Origin: JACZST01 sp964195155
GTDB lineage: Bacteria > Actinomycetota > Acidimicrobiia > Spongiisociales > UBA5794
Direction: 5' to 3'
Assembly: GCA_964195155.1 (NCBI GenBank)
Contig: CAXMOP010000005.1
Location: 1-33,016, forward strand
DNA length: 33,016 nt
Numbering within the stretch: position 1 is the first letter of the stretch; each line of letters opens with the position of its first letter. Position numbers and translations under genes: made by a program. Below the pieces are notes generated by a model, which had not been told where the DNA came from, did no database searches, and saw nothing but the letters and a program-made list of their open reading frames with translations. Shown in pieces: positions 24,150-31,232 of this stretch.

Positions 24150-24235
24150 GTCTCCCCGCGAAGCGGGGCTGTCTTGGTCTCCCCCGCGAAGCGGGGGAGA
24201 CGCGTTGCGTCGACAGACGCAACGCAGAGGGGGTT
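24150..24235. repeat. GC-rich dispersed hairpin repeat, copy 3 plus partial copy
   Basis: A short unit with CCCCGCGAAGCGGGG (about 24154-24168) precedes a full unit: TCTCCCCCGCGAAGCGGGGGAG, ACGCGTTGCG, a short linker, ACGCAACGCAGAGGGGG. The full unit aligns with 8223-8281. The hairpin loop is TTCGC in one copy and GAAGC in the other, which suggests inversion or compensatory change in the loop. Confidence 0.75.
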
Positions 24236-24253
24236 GGTTGCGGTAGCCCCTTT

Positions 24254-24312
24254 CATGGTTCATAGATCGAGTCCTTGTTTGCAGGCAGTTCCGTCTCGAT
24301 CCATGAACCATG
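24254..24312. repeat. Long near-perfect hairpin
   Basis: CATGGTTCATAGATCGAG (24254-24271) and CTCGATCCATGAACCATG (24295-24312) pair at 17 of 18 positions around a 23-base loop. The arms contain the imperfect heptamers TCATGGT, TCATAGA, so it fits the layout of the other heptamer arrays. Confidence 0.7.
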
Positions 24313-24498
24313 ACACGTTCGGCGACTGCGCCTTCCCGCGGCGCTGCCGTTAGCGGGAGCGGCGACGCAGGGATCCTCGGCCTAAGGCCGAGTGCTTGCT
24401 ACCCTCAGCGCAACCCGACCGCAATCCGCGGTCAACCGTTTCCGAGAACGGGACGAATTCGTGGCCGAAAGCTTCATCCATCACCGGCGCCATCGAGG

Positions 24499-24504
24499 GA
24501 TAAT
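24499..24504 (+). promoter_or_regulatory. Possible -10 box for rng
   Basis: GATAAT about 66 bases before the rng start stands out in GC-rich sequence. No convincing -35 at 17 bp. It could equally drive the rng-rplU-rpmA block. Confidence 0.35.
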
Positions 24505-24570
24505 TGGCGCCCCCCTCTTGGATGCCAGCCCGGCCGCATCGCTCCCGATCTACCTCGAAGGAGTTCATTC

Positions 24571-26094
24571 ATGGGTCTATTCAAGAAGAAGAGCGCACAG
24601 GTGGTGCGCCGCGGCTCTTCGATCGAAGAGCGCACCGTTCGCGACGTCGACGGCGAGCAGGTAGTAGTCCGGCGCTTCACTGACGCCGATTCGCCGAAGC
24701 AGAAGACGGCGGGAAAGAGCCGCAAGCAGCGCCAGGAGCCCTCGAGGCGCCCTGCTGAGAAGCGCACCCGGCGCCCCCGGCACGTCGAGGTCGCTCCACC
24801 ACCCGACACTGCGCGAAAGCAGATGCTGGTCCGCACCCTCCCGCACCAGACACAAATCGTGGTCATGGAAGGCCCGGTGCTCGTCGAGCACTATGTCGCA
24901 AGCTCAGACAAGAAGTCGCTCGTGGGCAATGTCTATCTCGGCAAGGTCAGGAACGTGCTTCCGGGCATGGAGGCCGCGTTCATCGACTTCGGTGAGGGCA
25001 AGAATGGCGTGCTCTACGCAGGGGACGTCAACTTTCCCTCCTTCGAGCTCAACGGCAAGCCCAAGCGAATCGAGTCGGTGCTCCAGCCGGGCGACCCGGT
25101 TCTCGTACAGGTGGTCAAGGACGCCATGGGGCACAAGGGCGCCAGGCTGACCAACCAGGTCAGCCTCGCCGGTCGCTATCTGGTCCTTGCGCCCGACGCC
25201 AGCGTGCGGGGGATCTCGCGCCGGTTGCCCGACGAGGAGCGGCGCCGTCTGCGCGACCTCATCGCAGAGCACCGTCCCGAGGGCATGGGAGTCATCGTGC
25301 GCACCGCAGCGGACGGCGCAAGCGCCGATGACATCAAGGGGGACATCGGTCGTCTTCAGGAGGTGTGGCGGACCATCGAATCCAAACACAAGACTGCCTC
25401 CGCACCCCAGTTGCTGTACGAGGAGCCGCCGCTCGTGCTGCGAGTGATTCGCGAACACTTCACCAGAGACTTCAAGCGGCTGGTGATCGACGATCAGCGT
25501 ACCTATGACCGGGTTGTCCAGTACCTGAAGGGCACCGAAGCCGACTTGCTCGAGCAAGTTTCGTACTACACCGACGAAATGGCACTCTTTGAACGATTCC
25601 ACGTCGAAGACCAGCTGCGCAAGGCGTTGGATCGCAAGGTCTGGTTGCCCTCCGGCGGTCATGTCGTGGTCGACCGGACCGAGGCCCTCACGGTGATCGA
25701 CGTGAACACAGGTCGGTTTGTCGGCACGTCGAACCTCGAAGACACGGTGTTGGCCAACAACCTCGAAGCCGCCGAAGAGATCGCCCGCCAGCTTCGGCTG
25801 CGCGACATCGGCGGCATCATCGTGATCGACTTCATCGACATGGAGACGATGAAGAACCAGGAAGCGGTGCTGCTGCGGCTTCGCGAGCATCTGGCAAAGG
25901 ACAAGACGCGCACCCAGGTGTTTGACGTGTCCAACCTCGGCCTGGTCGAGATGACCCGCAAGAACGTGTCCGCAGGCTTGCTCGAGTCATTCTCCGAGCT
26001 GTGCCCGAGGTGCAGCGGCCGTGGGGTTCTCCTGCATGAGGAGGCGGCAACGATCGGGGTCCGGGTCGGGTTGGAAACCGAAGAGGCAGACTAG
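24571..26094 (+). CDS. rng: Ribonuclease E/G
   Basis: Endoribonuclease of 507 residues that processes rRNA and decays mRNA. An N-terminal extension of about 80 residues is very basic (KQKTAGKSRKQRQEPSRRP). The S1-like RNA-binding domain follows (about 108-200, with VGNVYLGKVRNVLPGMEAAFIDFGEG split by loops). The catalytic DNase-I-like region has VIDVNTGRFVG and IIVIDFIDM with the Mg-binding Asp residues. The zinc-link CPRCSGRG is near the C-terminus. Length and the lack of a long C-terminal scaffold fit an RNase G-type or short actinobacterial RNase E/G enzyme. ATG 24571 has AAGGAG upstream. rplU-rpmA-obgE follow, a common order. Confidence 0.95.
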   Translation: MGLFKKKSAQVVRRGSSIEERTVRDVDGEQVVVRRFTDADSPKQKTAGKSRKQRQEPSRRPAEKRTRRPRHVEVAPPPDTARKQMLVRTLPHQTQIVVMEGPVLVEHYVASSDKKSLVGNVYLGKVRNVLPGMEAAFIDFGEGKNGVLYAGDVNFPSFELNGKPKRIESVLQPGDPVLVQVVKDAMGHKGARLTNQVSLAGRYLVLAPDASVRGISRRLPDEERRRLRDLIAEHRPEGMGVIVRTAADGASADDIKGDIGRLQEVWRTIESKHKTASAPQLLYEEPPLVLRVIREHFTRDFKRLVIDDQRTYDRVVQYLKGTEADLLEQVSYYTDEMALFERFHVEDQLRKALDRKVWLPSGGHVVVDRTEALTVIDVNTGRFVGTSNLEDTVLANNLEAAEEIARQLRLRDIGGIIVIDFIDMETMKNQEAVLLRLREHLAKDKTRTQVFDVSNLGLVEMTRKNVSAGLLESFSELCPRCSGRGVLLHEEAATIGVRVGLETEEAD

Positions 26095-26115
26095 AGAGAG
26101 TCTTCAGCAAGAGAA

Positions 26116-26240
26116 AGTCTTCAGTCGTCAGCCGGACGATCTTCGGACTGAAGACTGTTGACTGAGGACTTTTTACTGATGACTGTTGACTGAAGACTGA
26201 AGACTTTTTACTGACTGCCGACTCATGACTGTTGACTGAC
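26116..26240. repeat. Heptamer array with inverted copies, unit GACTGNN
   Basis: AGTCTTCAGTC (26116-26126) pairs perfectly over 11 bp with GACTGAAGACT (26146-26156). The latter opens a long array of heptamers (GACTGAA, GACTGTT, GACTGAG, later GACTGTT, GACTGAA, GACTGAA, GACTGTT, GACTGAC) to 26240, broken by two copies of GACTTTTTACTGA. It begins about 20 bases after the rng stop and ends 60 bases before rplU. Confidence 0.85.
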
Positions 26241-26300
26241 GACCACTATGCTCAGTGGCGCCCGGCATTCGCCTGGGCCCTACCGATCATCGGAAGAATC

Positions 26301-26822
26301 ATGTACGCCATCATCCGCGCCGGCGGAAAGCAATCCAAGGTGAGCGAGGGCGACGTCATCGATGTCGAGCGTGTCAAGAAGGACGGCACGGTCTCGTTCG
26401 TGCCGCTGCTCATCGTCGAGAAGAACGGCACGGTTATCTCGGATCGCAAGGTGCTGAGCAAGGCGAAAGTCACCGCAGAGGTGCTCGGCGAGTCGTCCGG
26501 GCCCAAGATCGACATTTTCAAATACAAGGCAAAGACCGGCTATCGCCGCCGCGCCGGGCATCGCCAGAAATACACCCAGCTCAGGATCAAGAAGATCAAT
26601 ATGCCCGGCGCCAAAGCGCCGGCGACGAAGAAGGCCGACACCGAGAAGAAGGCTTCCACCGCCAAGAAGCCCGCGGCCAAGAAGCCTGCGGCGAAATCAA
26701 GCGCAGCGAAGAAGCCGGCGGCCGAATCCACTGCCAAGAAGTCGGCGACGAAATCGACCGCCGCCAAGAAGCCGGCTGACAAGAAGCCGGCGCCGAAAAA
26801 AACCGACGGCGAGGGAGCCTGA
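26301..26822 (+). CDS. rplU: Ribosomal protein L21 with Lys/Ala/Pro tail
   Basis: Large-subunit protein binding 23S rRNA. The L21 core covers about residues 1-103 (MYAIIRAGGKQSKV, FKYKAKTGYRRRAGHRQ, YTQLRIKKI). A tail of about 70 residues follows, composed almost only of Lys, Ala, Pro, Thr and Ser, with repeated AKKPA units, resembling the C-terminal tail of linker histones. Core-length bacterial L21 is near 100 residues, so this one is 173. The tail could bind RNA or DNA. ATG 26301 gives the family N-terminus, with GGAAG upstream. rpmA begins one base after the stop. Confidence 0.96.
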   Translation: MYAIIRAGGKQSKVSEGDVIDVERVKKDGTVSFVPLLIVEKNGTVISDRKVLSKAKVTAEVLGESSGPKIDIFKYKAKTGYRRRAGHRQKYTQLRIKKINMPGAKAPATKKADTEKKASTAKKPAAKKPAAKSSAAKKPAAESTAKKSATKSTAAKKPADKKPAPKKTDGEGA

Positions 26823-26823
26823 T

Positions 26824-27087
26824 ATGTCAAAGACCAAGGCCAGCGGTTCATCGAAGAACGGGCGCGACTCAGCAGCCCAACGACTTGGCCCAAAGGTATT
26901 CGACGGTCAGACCGTTCGGTCGGGAGCCATTCTCGTCCGACAGCGTGGAACCAGGATCCATCCCGGCGGCAACGTCAGCAAAGGCGGCGACGACACCCTC
27001 TACGCCACCGCGGACGGAGTCGTCGCCTATGGCAGCAAGCGGGGACGCCGCCAGGTTTCCGTTGTCCAGGAGCCCGTACTGCAGTAG
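26824..27087 (+). CDS. rpmA: Ribosomal protein L27
   Basis: Large-subunit protein near the peptidyl-transferase centre; 87 residues, usual length. Signatures are SKNGRDSAAQRLGPKVFDGQ and GTRIHPGGNV. The N-terminus MSKTKASGSSKNGRD is without the cleavable extension seen in Firmicutes. ATG 26824 follows rplU by one base, so translation is coupled. Its stop codon TAG is inside the first unit of an octamer array. Confidence 0.96.
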   Translation: MSKTKASGSSKNGRDSAAQRLGPKVFDGQTVRSGAILVRQRGTRIHPGGNVSKGGDDTLYATADGVVAYGSKRGRRQVSVVQEPVLQ

Positions 27088-27141
27088 CCGAGTAGATCAG
27101 TAGCCGGGTAGCCGAGCTCAGCTACTCCGTTACTCAGCTAC
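27084..27141. repeat. Octamer array with inverted copies, unit GTAGCCGN
   Basis: Four octamers in register, GTAGCCGA, GTAGATCA, GTAGCCGG, GTAGCCGA (27084-27115), followed by three inverted octamers, TCAGCTAC, TCCGTTAC, TCAGCTAC (27118-27141). The rpmA stop codon is in the first unit and the array ends 9 bases before the obgE start. The two sides pair at 7 of 8 positions per unit. Confidence 0.85.
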
Positions 27142-27150
27142 TTTCAATCC

Positions 27151-28422
27151 GTGGCTTCTTTCGTTGACCACGTAACGCTCCATGCCCGCGGTGGCAACGG
27201 CGGGGCGGGCGTTGCTTCGTTTCAGAAACGCAAAGGCAAGCCTCGGGGGCGTCCCAACGGCGGCAGTGGAGGCAACGGGGGCGCCGTCATCCTCTGTGCC
27301 GACCCCAACGTCGGCACGCTGCTCCGCTACGACCGTAGGCCCCACTGGCAGGCCGAAAGCGGCGAGCACGGTGAGGGCGAGCTCCGCCACGGGAGCACCG
27401 GGTCGGATCTGACGCTCATCGTGCCCATGGGGACCCTCGTGCGCGATGCGGCTGGAACGCTGCTTGCGGATCTCGTCGACGAAGGCCAATGCGTGACCGT
27501 TGCTCGAGGGGGCCACGGCGGCCGCGGCAACGCGGCGTTCGTCACCCCGAAGCGGCGGGCGCCGTCGTTCGCCGAACAAGGCGAGTACGGCGACGAGCAC
27601 GCGGTCACCCTCGAGCTTCAGCTGTTGGCCGACGCCGCCCTTGTGGGCTACCCGAACGCCGGCAAGAGCACATTGATCTCCCGGGTCTCCGCGGCGACAC
27701 CGGAGGTTGCGGACTACCCGTTCACCACCCTGGTTCCGCACCTCGGTGTGGTGGCCGTCGACGACCGCGAATATGTGCTCGCCGACATCCCCGGTCTCGT
27801 TGAGGGTGCCGCCACGGGAAAGGGGCTGGGCCACGACTTCCTGCGTCACATCGAGCGAGCGCGTGCGCTCGTCGTGCTCCTCGATCCCTCCGACCTCCAG
27901 GTCGACTCGCCCGAGCGCCAATACCAGGTCCTGCTGGCGGAGCTCGCTGCGCATTCTCCCGAGCTCGCCGCCCGCCCCAGGCTGGTGGTGATGAACAAGG
28001 TCGACCTCCTCGACGGCGACGTGGTTGCCCCGGTAGGCATCGATGAGGAAGTGCTGGCGGTATCGGGGGTGACCGGAGACGGATTACCCGCCCTGCTGCA
28101 CGGCATTGCCGACCGGGTTGATCTCGCCAGGAGAGAGGCGCCGGCGCGTGAGAGCTACACGCTGCATCGCCCCCTCGATGTGCCGTTTACGGTGACCCGG
28201 ATCGAGGGAGTGTGGGTGGTTACGGGCAGGGGTGCGGAGCGTGCCGCCAACCTGGATGACCTCACCGTGCCCGAGGCCGCCGATCTGGTGGCGCGCCGGT
28301 TGCGGTTCATCGGCGTCGACGAGGCGTTGCGCGCAGCCGGCGCCGAACCCGGCGACGACGTGCGGATCGGAGATCTCGAATTCACCTTTGATGAGTCGGA
28401 CCCAGTGACCAGTGGCCAGTGA
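27151..28422 (+). CDS. obgE: GTPase Obg/CgtA
   Basis: Ribosome-associated GTPase of 423 residues involved in large-subunit assembly and stress response. The Gly-rich Obg fold spans about 1-160 (RGGNGGAGVASFQKRK, NGGSGGNGG). The GTPase domain has GYPNAGKST (166-174) and ADIPGLVEGA, with NKVD for guanine specificity. The C-terminal OCT domain follows (about 340-415). GTG 27151 gives the standard N-terminus ASFVDHVTLH. No ribosome binding site is visible, since the preceding 60 bases are an octamer array. The last codons (DPVTSGQ) and the stop are encoded by the first units of a CCAGTGR heptamer array. Confidence 0.96.
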   Translation: MASFVDHVTLHARGGNGGAGVASFQKRKGKPRGRPNGGSGGNGGAVILCADPNVGTLLRYDRRPHWQAESGEHGEGELRHGSTGSDLTLIVPMGTLVRDAAGTLLADLVDEGQCVTVARGGHGGRGNAAFVTPKRRAPSFAEQGEYGDEHAVTLELQLLADAALVGYPNAGKSTLISRVSAATPEVADYPFTTLVPHLGVVAVDDREYVLADIPGLVEGAATGKGLGHDFLRHIERARALVVLLDPSDLQVDSPERQYQVLLAELAAHSPELAARPRLVVMNKVDLLDGDVVAPVGIDEEVLAVSGVTGDGLPALLHGIADRVDLARREAPARESYTLHRPLDVPFTVTRIEGVWVVTGRGAERAANLDDLTVPEAADLVARRLRFIGVDEALRAAGAEPGDDVRIGDLEFTFDESDPVTSGQ

Positions 28423-28457
28423 CCAGCAACGAGTGGCCAGTGACCAGTGGCCAGTGA
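28402..28457. repeat. Heptamer array, unit CCAGTGR x8
   Basis: Eight heptamers in register: CCAGTGA, CCAGTGG, CCAGTGA, CCAGCAA, CGAGTGG, CCAGTGA, CCAGTGG, CCAGTGA. The array begins inside the obgE coding region, includes its stop codon, and is followed (28465-28498) by another imperfect run, CTCGCGG, CTCGCGA, then CTCAGTGA, CTCACAA, CTCAGTTA. Confidence 0.85.
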
Positions 28458-28511
28458 CCAGGTTCTCGCGGCTCGCGACTCAGTGACTCACAACTCAGTT
28501 ACGCTCGGTTG

Positions 28512-29372
28512 ATGCCCATCTGGGAGAGCGCAGCGGCTGCAGCCGCCGATCTGGAGGCGGCCGGTTATCTGACCGACCCCACGATCGAACAGGTCGTCTA
28601 TCTGGCGGACCGCCTGGAAAAGCCGATCCTCGCCGAAGGGCCGGCCGGGGTCGGGAAGACCGCCCTTGCCCTGGCACTCGCCGAAGCGACCGACCGGCGC
28701 CTGGTTCGCCTGCAGTGTTACGAGGGGCTCGACGAGGCGAAGGCGCTCTACGAGTGGAATTACCACAAGCAGCTCCTCCGCCTCCAAAGCGACGAAGGCA
28801 AGACCTGGGATGATCTCGAGGCGGGGATTTTCAGCGAGCCCTTTCTGCTCGAACGCCCGCTGCTCGAGGCCATCCGCTCCGAGCACCCGGTCGTGCTGCT
28901 GATCGACGAGGTCGACCGCGTCGAGGTCGAGACCGAGGCGTTGCTGCTCGAGGTGCTCGACTCCTTCCAGGTGACGATCCCCGAGCTCGGCACGATCAGC
29001 GCCGCGACCCGCCCGCTGGTCGTGCTCACCTCGAACAACACCAGGGAGCTCTCCGAGGCCCTCAAGCGACGCTGTCTCTACCTCAACATCGACTATCCCG
29101 GCATCGACCGGGAGCGAGCCATTCTCCGCGCTCGGGTGCCGGAGCTCGACGAGCAGTTGACGACCCGGATCGCCGAGACCGTTGCCGCAATGCGCTCGAT
29201 GCCACTGCGCAAGCCGCCGTCGGTGAGCGAGTCCATCGACTGGGCCAGGACCCTGATCGCGCTTGGCGTCGAGTCGATCGACCAGGAGTCGCTGGAAAGC
29301 ACCCTCAACGTGCTGCTGAAGTACCAGGCCGACATCGACAAGGTGAGCAAGGAGCTCGCCGTCGACTCGTGA
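28512..29372 (+). CDS. MoxR-family AAA+ ATPase
   Basis: ATPase of 286 residues with Walker A GPAGVGKT (43-50), Walker B VVLLIDEVDRV, sensor-1 LVVLTSNNTREL and the arginine-finger stretch ALKRRCLYL. The phrase LYEWNYHKQLLRLQ is characteristic of the CoxD-like branch of MoxR. Members remodel or mature partner complexes together with a VWA protein. The next gene overlaps by 4 bases (GTGA) and is such a VWA protein, so the pair is expected to act together. ATG 28512 is chosen; a TTG precedes it directly. A repeat array fills the upstream region and no ribosome binding site is clear. Confidence 0.88.
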   Translation: MPIWESAAAAAADLEAAGYLTDPTIEQVVYLADRLEKPILAEGPAGVGKTALALALAEATDRRLVRLQCYEGLDEAKALYEWNYHKQLLRLQSDEGKTWDDLEAGIFSEPFLLERPLLEAIRSEHPVVLLIDEVDRVEVETEALLLEVLDSFQVTIPELGTISAATRPLVVLTSNNTRELSEALKRRCLYLNIDYPGIDRERAILRARVPELDEQLTTRIAETVAAMRSMPLRKPPSVSESIDWARTLIALGVESIDQESLESTLNVLLKYQADIDKVSKELAVDS

Positions 29373-30790
29373 TCGACCGGCTGACTGCTTTCGCTGCGGA
29401 ACTGCGGGAGGCGGGGGTGACGGTATCGCTCGTCGAGATGATGGATGCCGCCGATGCGTTGCAATTTGCGGACCTGAGCTCCCAGGAAGGTCTTCGCGCC
29501 GCCCTTGCCGCCACCATGGTGAAAAAGGCAAGACACCGTCCGGCATTCGACGCCGCCTTCGACGTCTTCTTCGGTCTCACCGGACCATCCACCGCAGCAG
29601 GGGCACCGGCCGATCTAGCCGACGACGACCTGCGCTCCCGTATGGCCGATGCCCTGCTCGATGATGATCTCGACGAGCTCCGTCGGCTGGTTCGGGAGGC
29701 CGTCGCGCGGTTCGCCGCGGTCGACGCCGAGCGCCCGGTCGGTGGCCGTTATCACCAGTACCGGGTGCTGCGACGCATCGATGCCGAGCGGCTGCACCAG
29801 GTGCTGCTCGCGGCGCTCGCCCCGGCCGAGGACGCGGTCGACGAGCAGCTCCATGCTGCGGCGGCGGACCGGATGATCGGCACGGTTCGCGACGAGGTTC
29901 GCTCCGAGGTGCTGAGGCGCCTCGTCACCGAGCGGGGAGCCGAGGACGTCGCCCGCTCCGTGCGCACGCCACTCGTTGAACAGATCGACCTTCAACACGG
30001 GACTCGCCAGGAGATCGAGGCCGTCGAACAAGCAATTGCCCCGTTGGCGCGACGGCTGGCGACGCGCCTGTCGCAGCGACGCCGCCACGGCAAACGGGGC
30101 CGCCTCGATGTCCGCCGGACCATTCGGCGCAGTCTTGCTCATGGCGGGGTCATGCTCGAGCCGTCGTTCCGCCCCCCCCGCAAGGGCAAACCCGAGGTCG
30201 TCGTGTTGTGCGACGTGTCGGGGTCGATGGCGACGTTTGCCCGGTTCACCCTCCAGCTCACCCATGCCATCCGCAGCGAGCTTTCCAATGTGCGGTCCTT
30301 TGCCTTCATCGACGGCGTGGACGAGGTGAGCGGGTTCTTTCGCCCCGGAGCCGACTTCGAGACCGCGGTGGCGGCGATGGCGACCGATGCCGACCTGGTG
30401 CGCGGCGACGGGCACTCCGATTACGGCCGAACGTTTGTCGAGTTTGTCGACCGGTACGCGTCGGCGATCACGCCGCGGACGACCTTGATCGTGACCGGCG
30501 ATGCCAGGACCAACTTCCGCGACCCGGGCGCCGACGCGTTCCGCGAGATGGTGGGACGGGCCCGGGCGGTTTTCTGGCTCAACCCGGAACGACGGCGGTA
30601 CTGGAACACCGGCGACTCGGTGATGGATTCCTACGCCGATGTGTGCGACGAGGTCGAGGAAGTGCGATCCCTGGCGCAGCTGGAGCGGTTCGTCGAGCGG
30701 GTCGTGCTTCCGTCGACGACGACGCGGCCCATTGCGCAACCGAACGATTTGCATCAACCGGCGGATGCCGGCGGCCGATGGAGTTGGTGA
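29369..30790 (+). CDS. VWA domain protein, CoxE-like
   Basis: Protein of 473 residues. The N-terminal half is helical with a DUF-type/CoxE region (about 1-270, Ala/Arg-rich). The VWA domain (about 275-440) contains the MIDAS motif D282-V-S-G-S, FAFIDGVDEV, a GDGHSDYG loop with the second metal site, and LIVTGDARTNF. VWA proteins paired with MoxR ATPases recruit or insert metals into target enzymes, as CoxE/CoxD do for CO dehydrogenase. No such enzyme gene is in the window, so the client is unknown. It starts within the stop of the ATPase gene (GTGA). Confidence 0.85.
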   Translation: MIDRLTAFAAELREAGVTVSLVEMMDAADALQFADLSSQEGLRAALAATMVKKARHRPAFDAAFDVFFGLTGPSTAAGAPADLADDDLRSRMADALLDDDLDELRRLVREAVARFAAVDAERPVGGRYHQYRVLRRIDAERLHQVLLAALAPAEDAVDEQLHAAAADRMIGTVRDEVRSEVLRRLVTERGAEDVARSVRTPLVEQIDLQHGTRQEIEAVEQAIAPLARRLATRLSQRRRHGKRGRLDVRRTIRRSLAHGGVMLEPSFRPPRKGKPEVVVLCDVSGSMATFARFTLQLTHAIRSELSNVRSFAFIDGVDEVSGFFRPGADFETAVAAMATDADLVRGDGHSDYGRTFVEFVDRYASAITPRTTLIVTGDARTNFRDPGADAFREMVGRARAVFWLNPERRRYWNTGDSVMDSYADVCDEVEEVRSLAQLERFVERVVLPSTTTRPIAQPNDLHQPADAGGRWSW

Positions 30791-30820
30791 GACGAACCCA
30801 CGCACCGAAGGGTGAGCGTC

Positions 30821-31201
30821 ATGCCACGCATCTTGATCATCGAGGACTCACCGGTCCTGCACCGATTCATCGAGATCAGCCTGCGCGGCCAGCAGTTCGA
30901 GGTCGAATCGGCGGACAAGGGTGAGGCAGGGCTCGCCGCCGCCATCGACAACCCCCCGGATCTGATCATGCTGGATCTCGGCCTACCCGACGTCGATGGG
31001 TGGGACGTGCTCGACGAGCTGCGTTCGGACCCGGCCACTGTCGACGTCCCCGTGCTGGTGTCGACGGGCTGGGAAGGTGAGGAGATTGCGGTGCGTGCCC
31101 ACTCACGGGGCGCCGAGGTGCTGCCGAAGCCGTATGCGGCGTCGGATCTGAGGACCGCCGTCATCGCCATGCTCGGTGCCGAGGCGTCGGCCGCCGGCTA
31201 G
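30821..31201 (+). CDS. Single-domain response regulator receiver
   Basis: CheY-like receiver of 126 residues without an output domain. Acidic pocket E8-D9, phospho-acceptor D52 in LIMLDLGLPDVDG, switch residue in LVSTGW (about 81-82) and Lys103 in LPKPY are present. ATG 30821 is preferred, with GAAGGGTGAG upstream; GTG 30812 is possible. No histidine kinase is nearby. It follows the VWA gene by 30 bases, so it may regulate or be cotranscribed with the MoxR-VWA pair. Confidence 0.9.
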   Translation: MPRILIIEDSPVLHRFIEISLRGQQFEVESADKGEAGLAAAIDNPPDLIMLDLGLPDVDGWDVLDELRSDPATVDVPVLVSTGWEGEEIAVRAHSRGAEVLPKPYAASDLRTAVIAMLGAEASAAG

Positions 31202-31232
31202 CTCCGACCGACCCTCTTCCAACCGCACCGCG

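Larger units (their letters stand above)
24138..24570. other. 430-bp spacer of repeats before rng
   Basis: No gene seen. Contents are a partial and a full GC-rich hairpin repeat (24150-24235), a 17/18-bp long hairpin (24254-24312), a short hairpin CTCGGCC-TAA-GGCCGAG (24377-24393), and a leader region with a possible -10 box (24499-24504). AAGGAG sits just before the rng start. Confidence 0.6.

Noticed and set aside
26116..28457. CRISPR arrays
   Set aside because: Units are 7-8 bases without spacers, and no cas genes are present.
29615..30805. Long minus-strand frame opposite the VWA gene
   Set aside because: Shadow of the coding strand; the plus-strand gene has clear MIDAS motifs.
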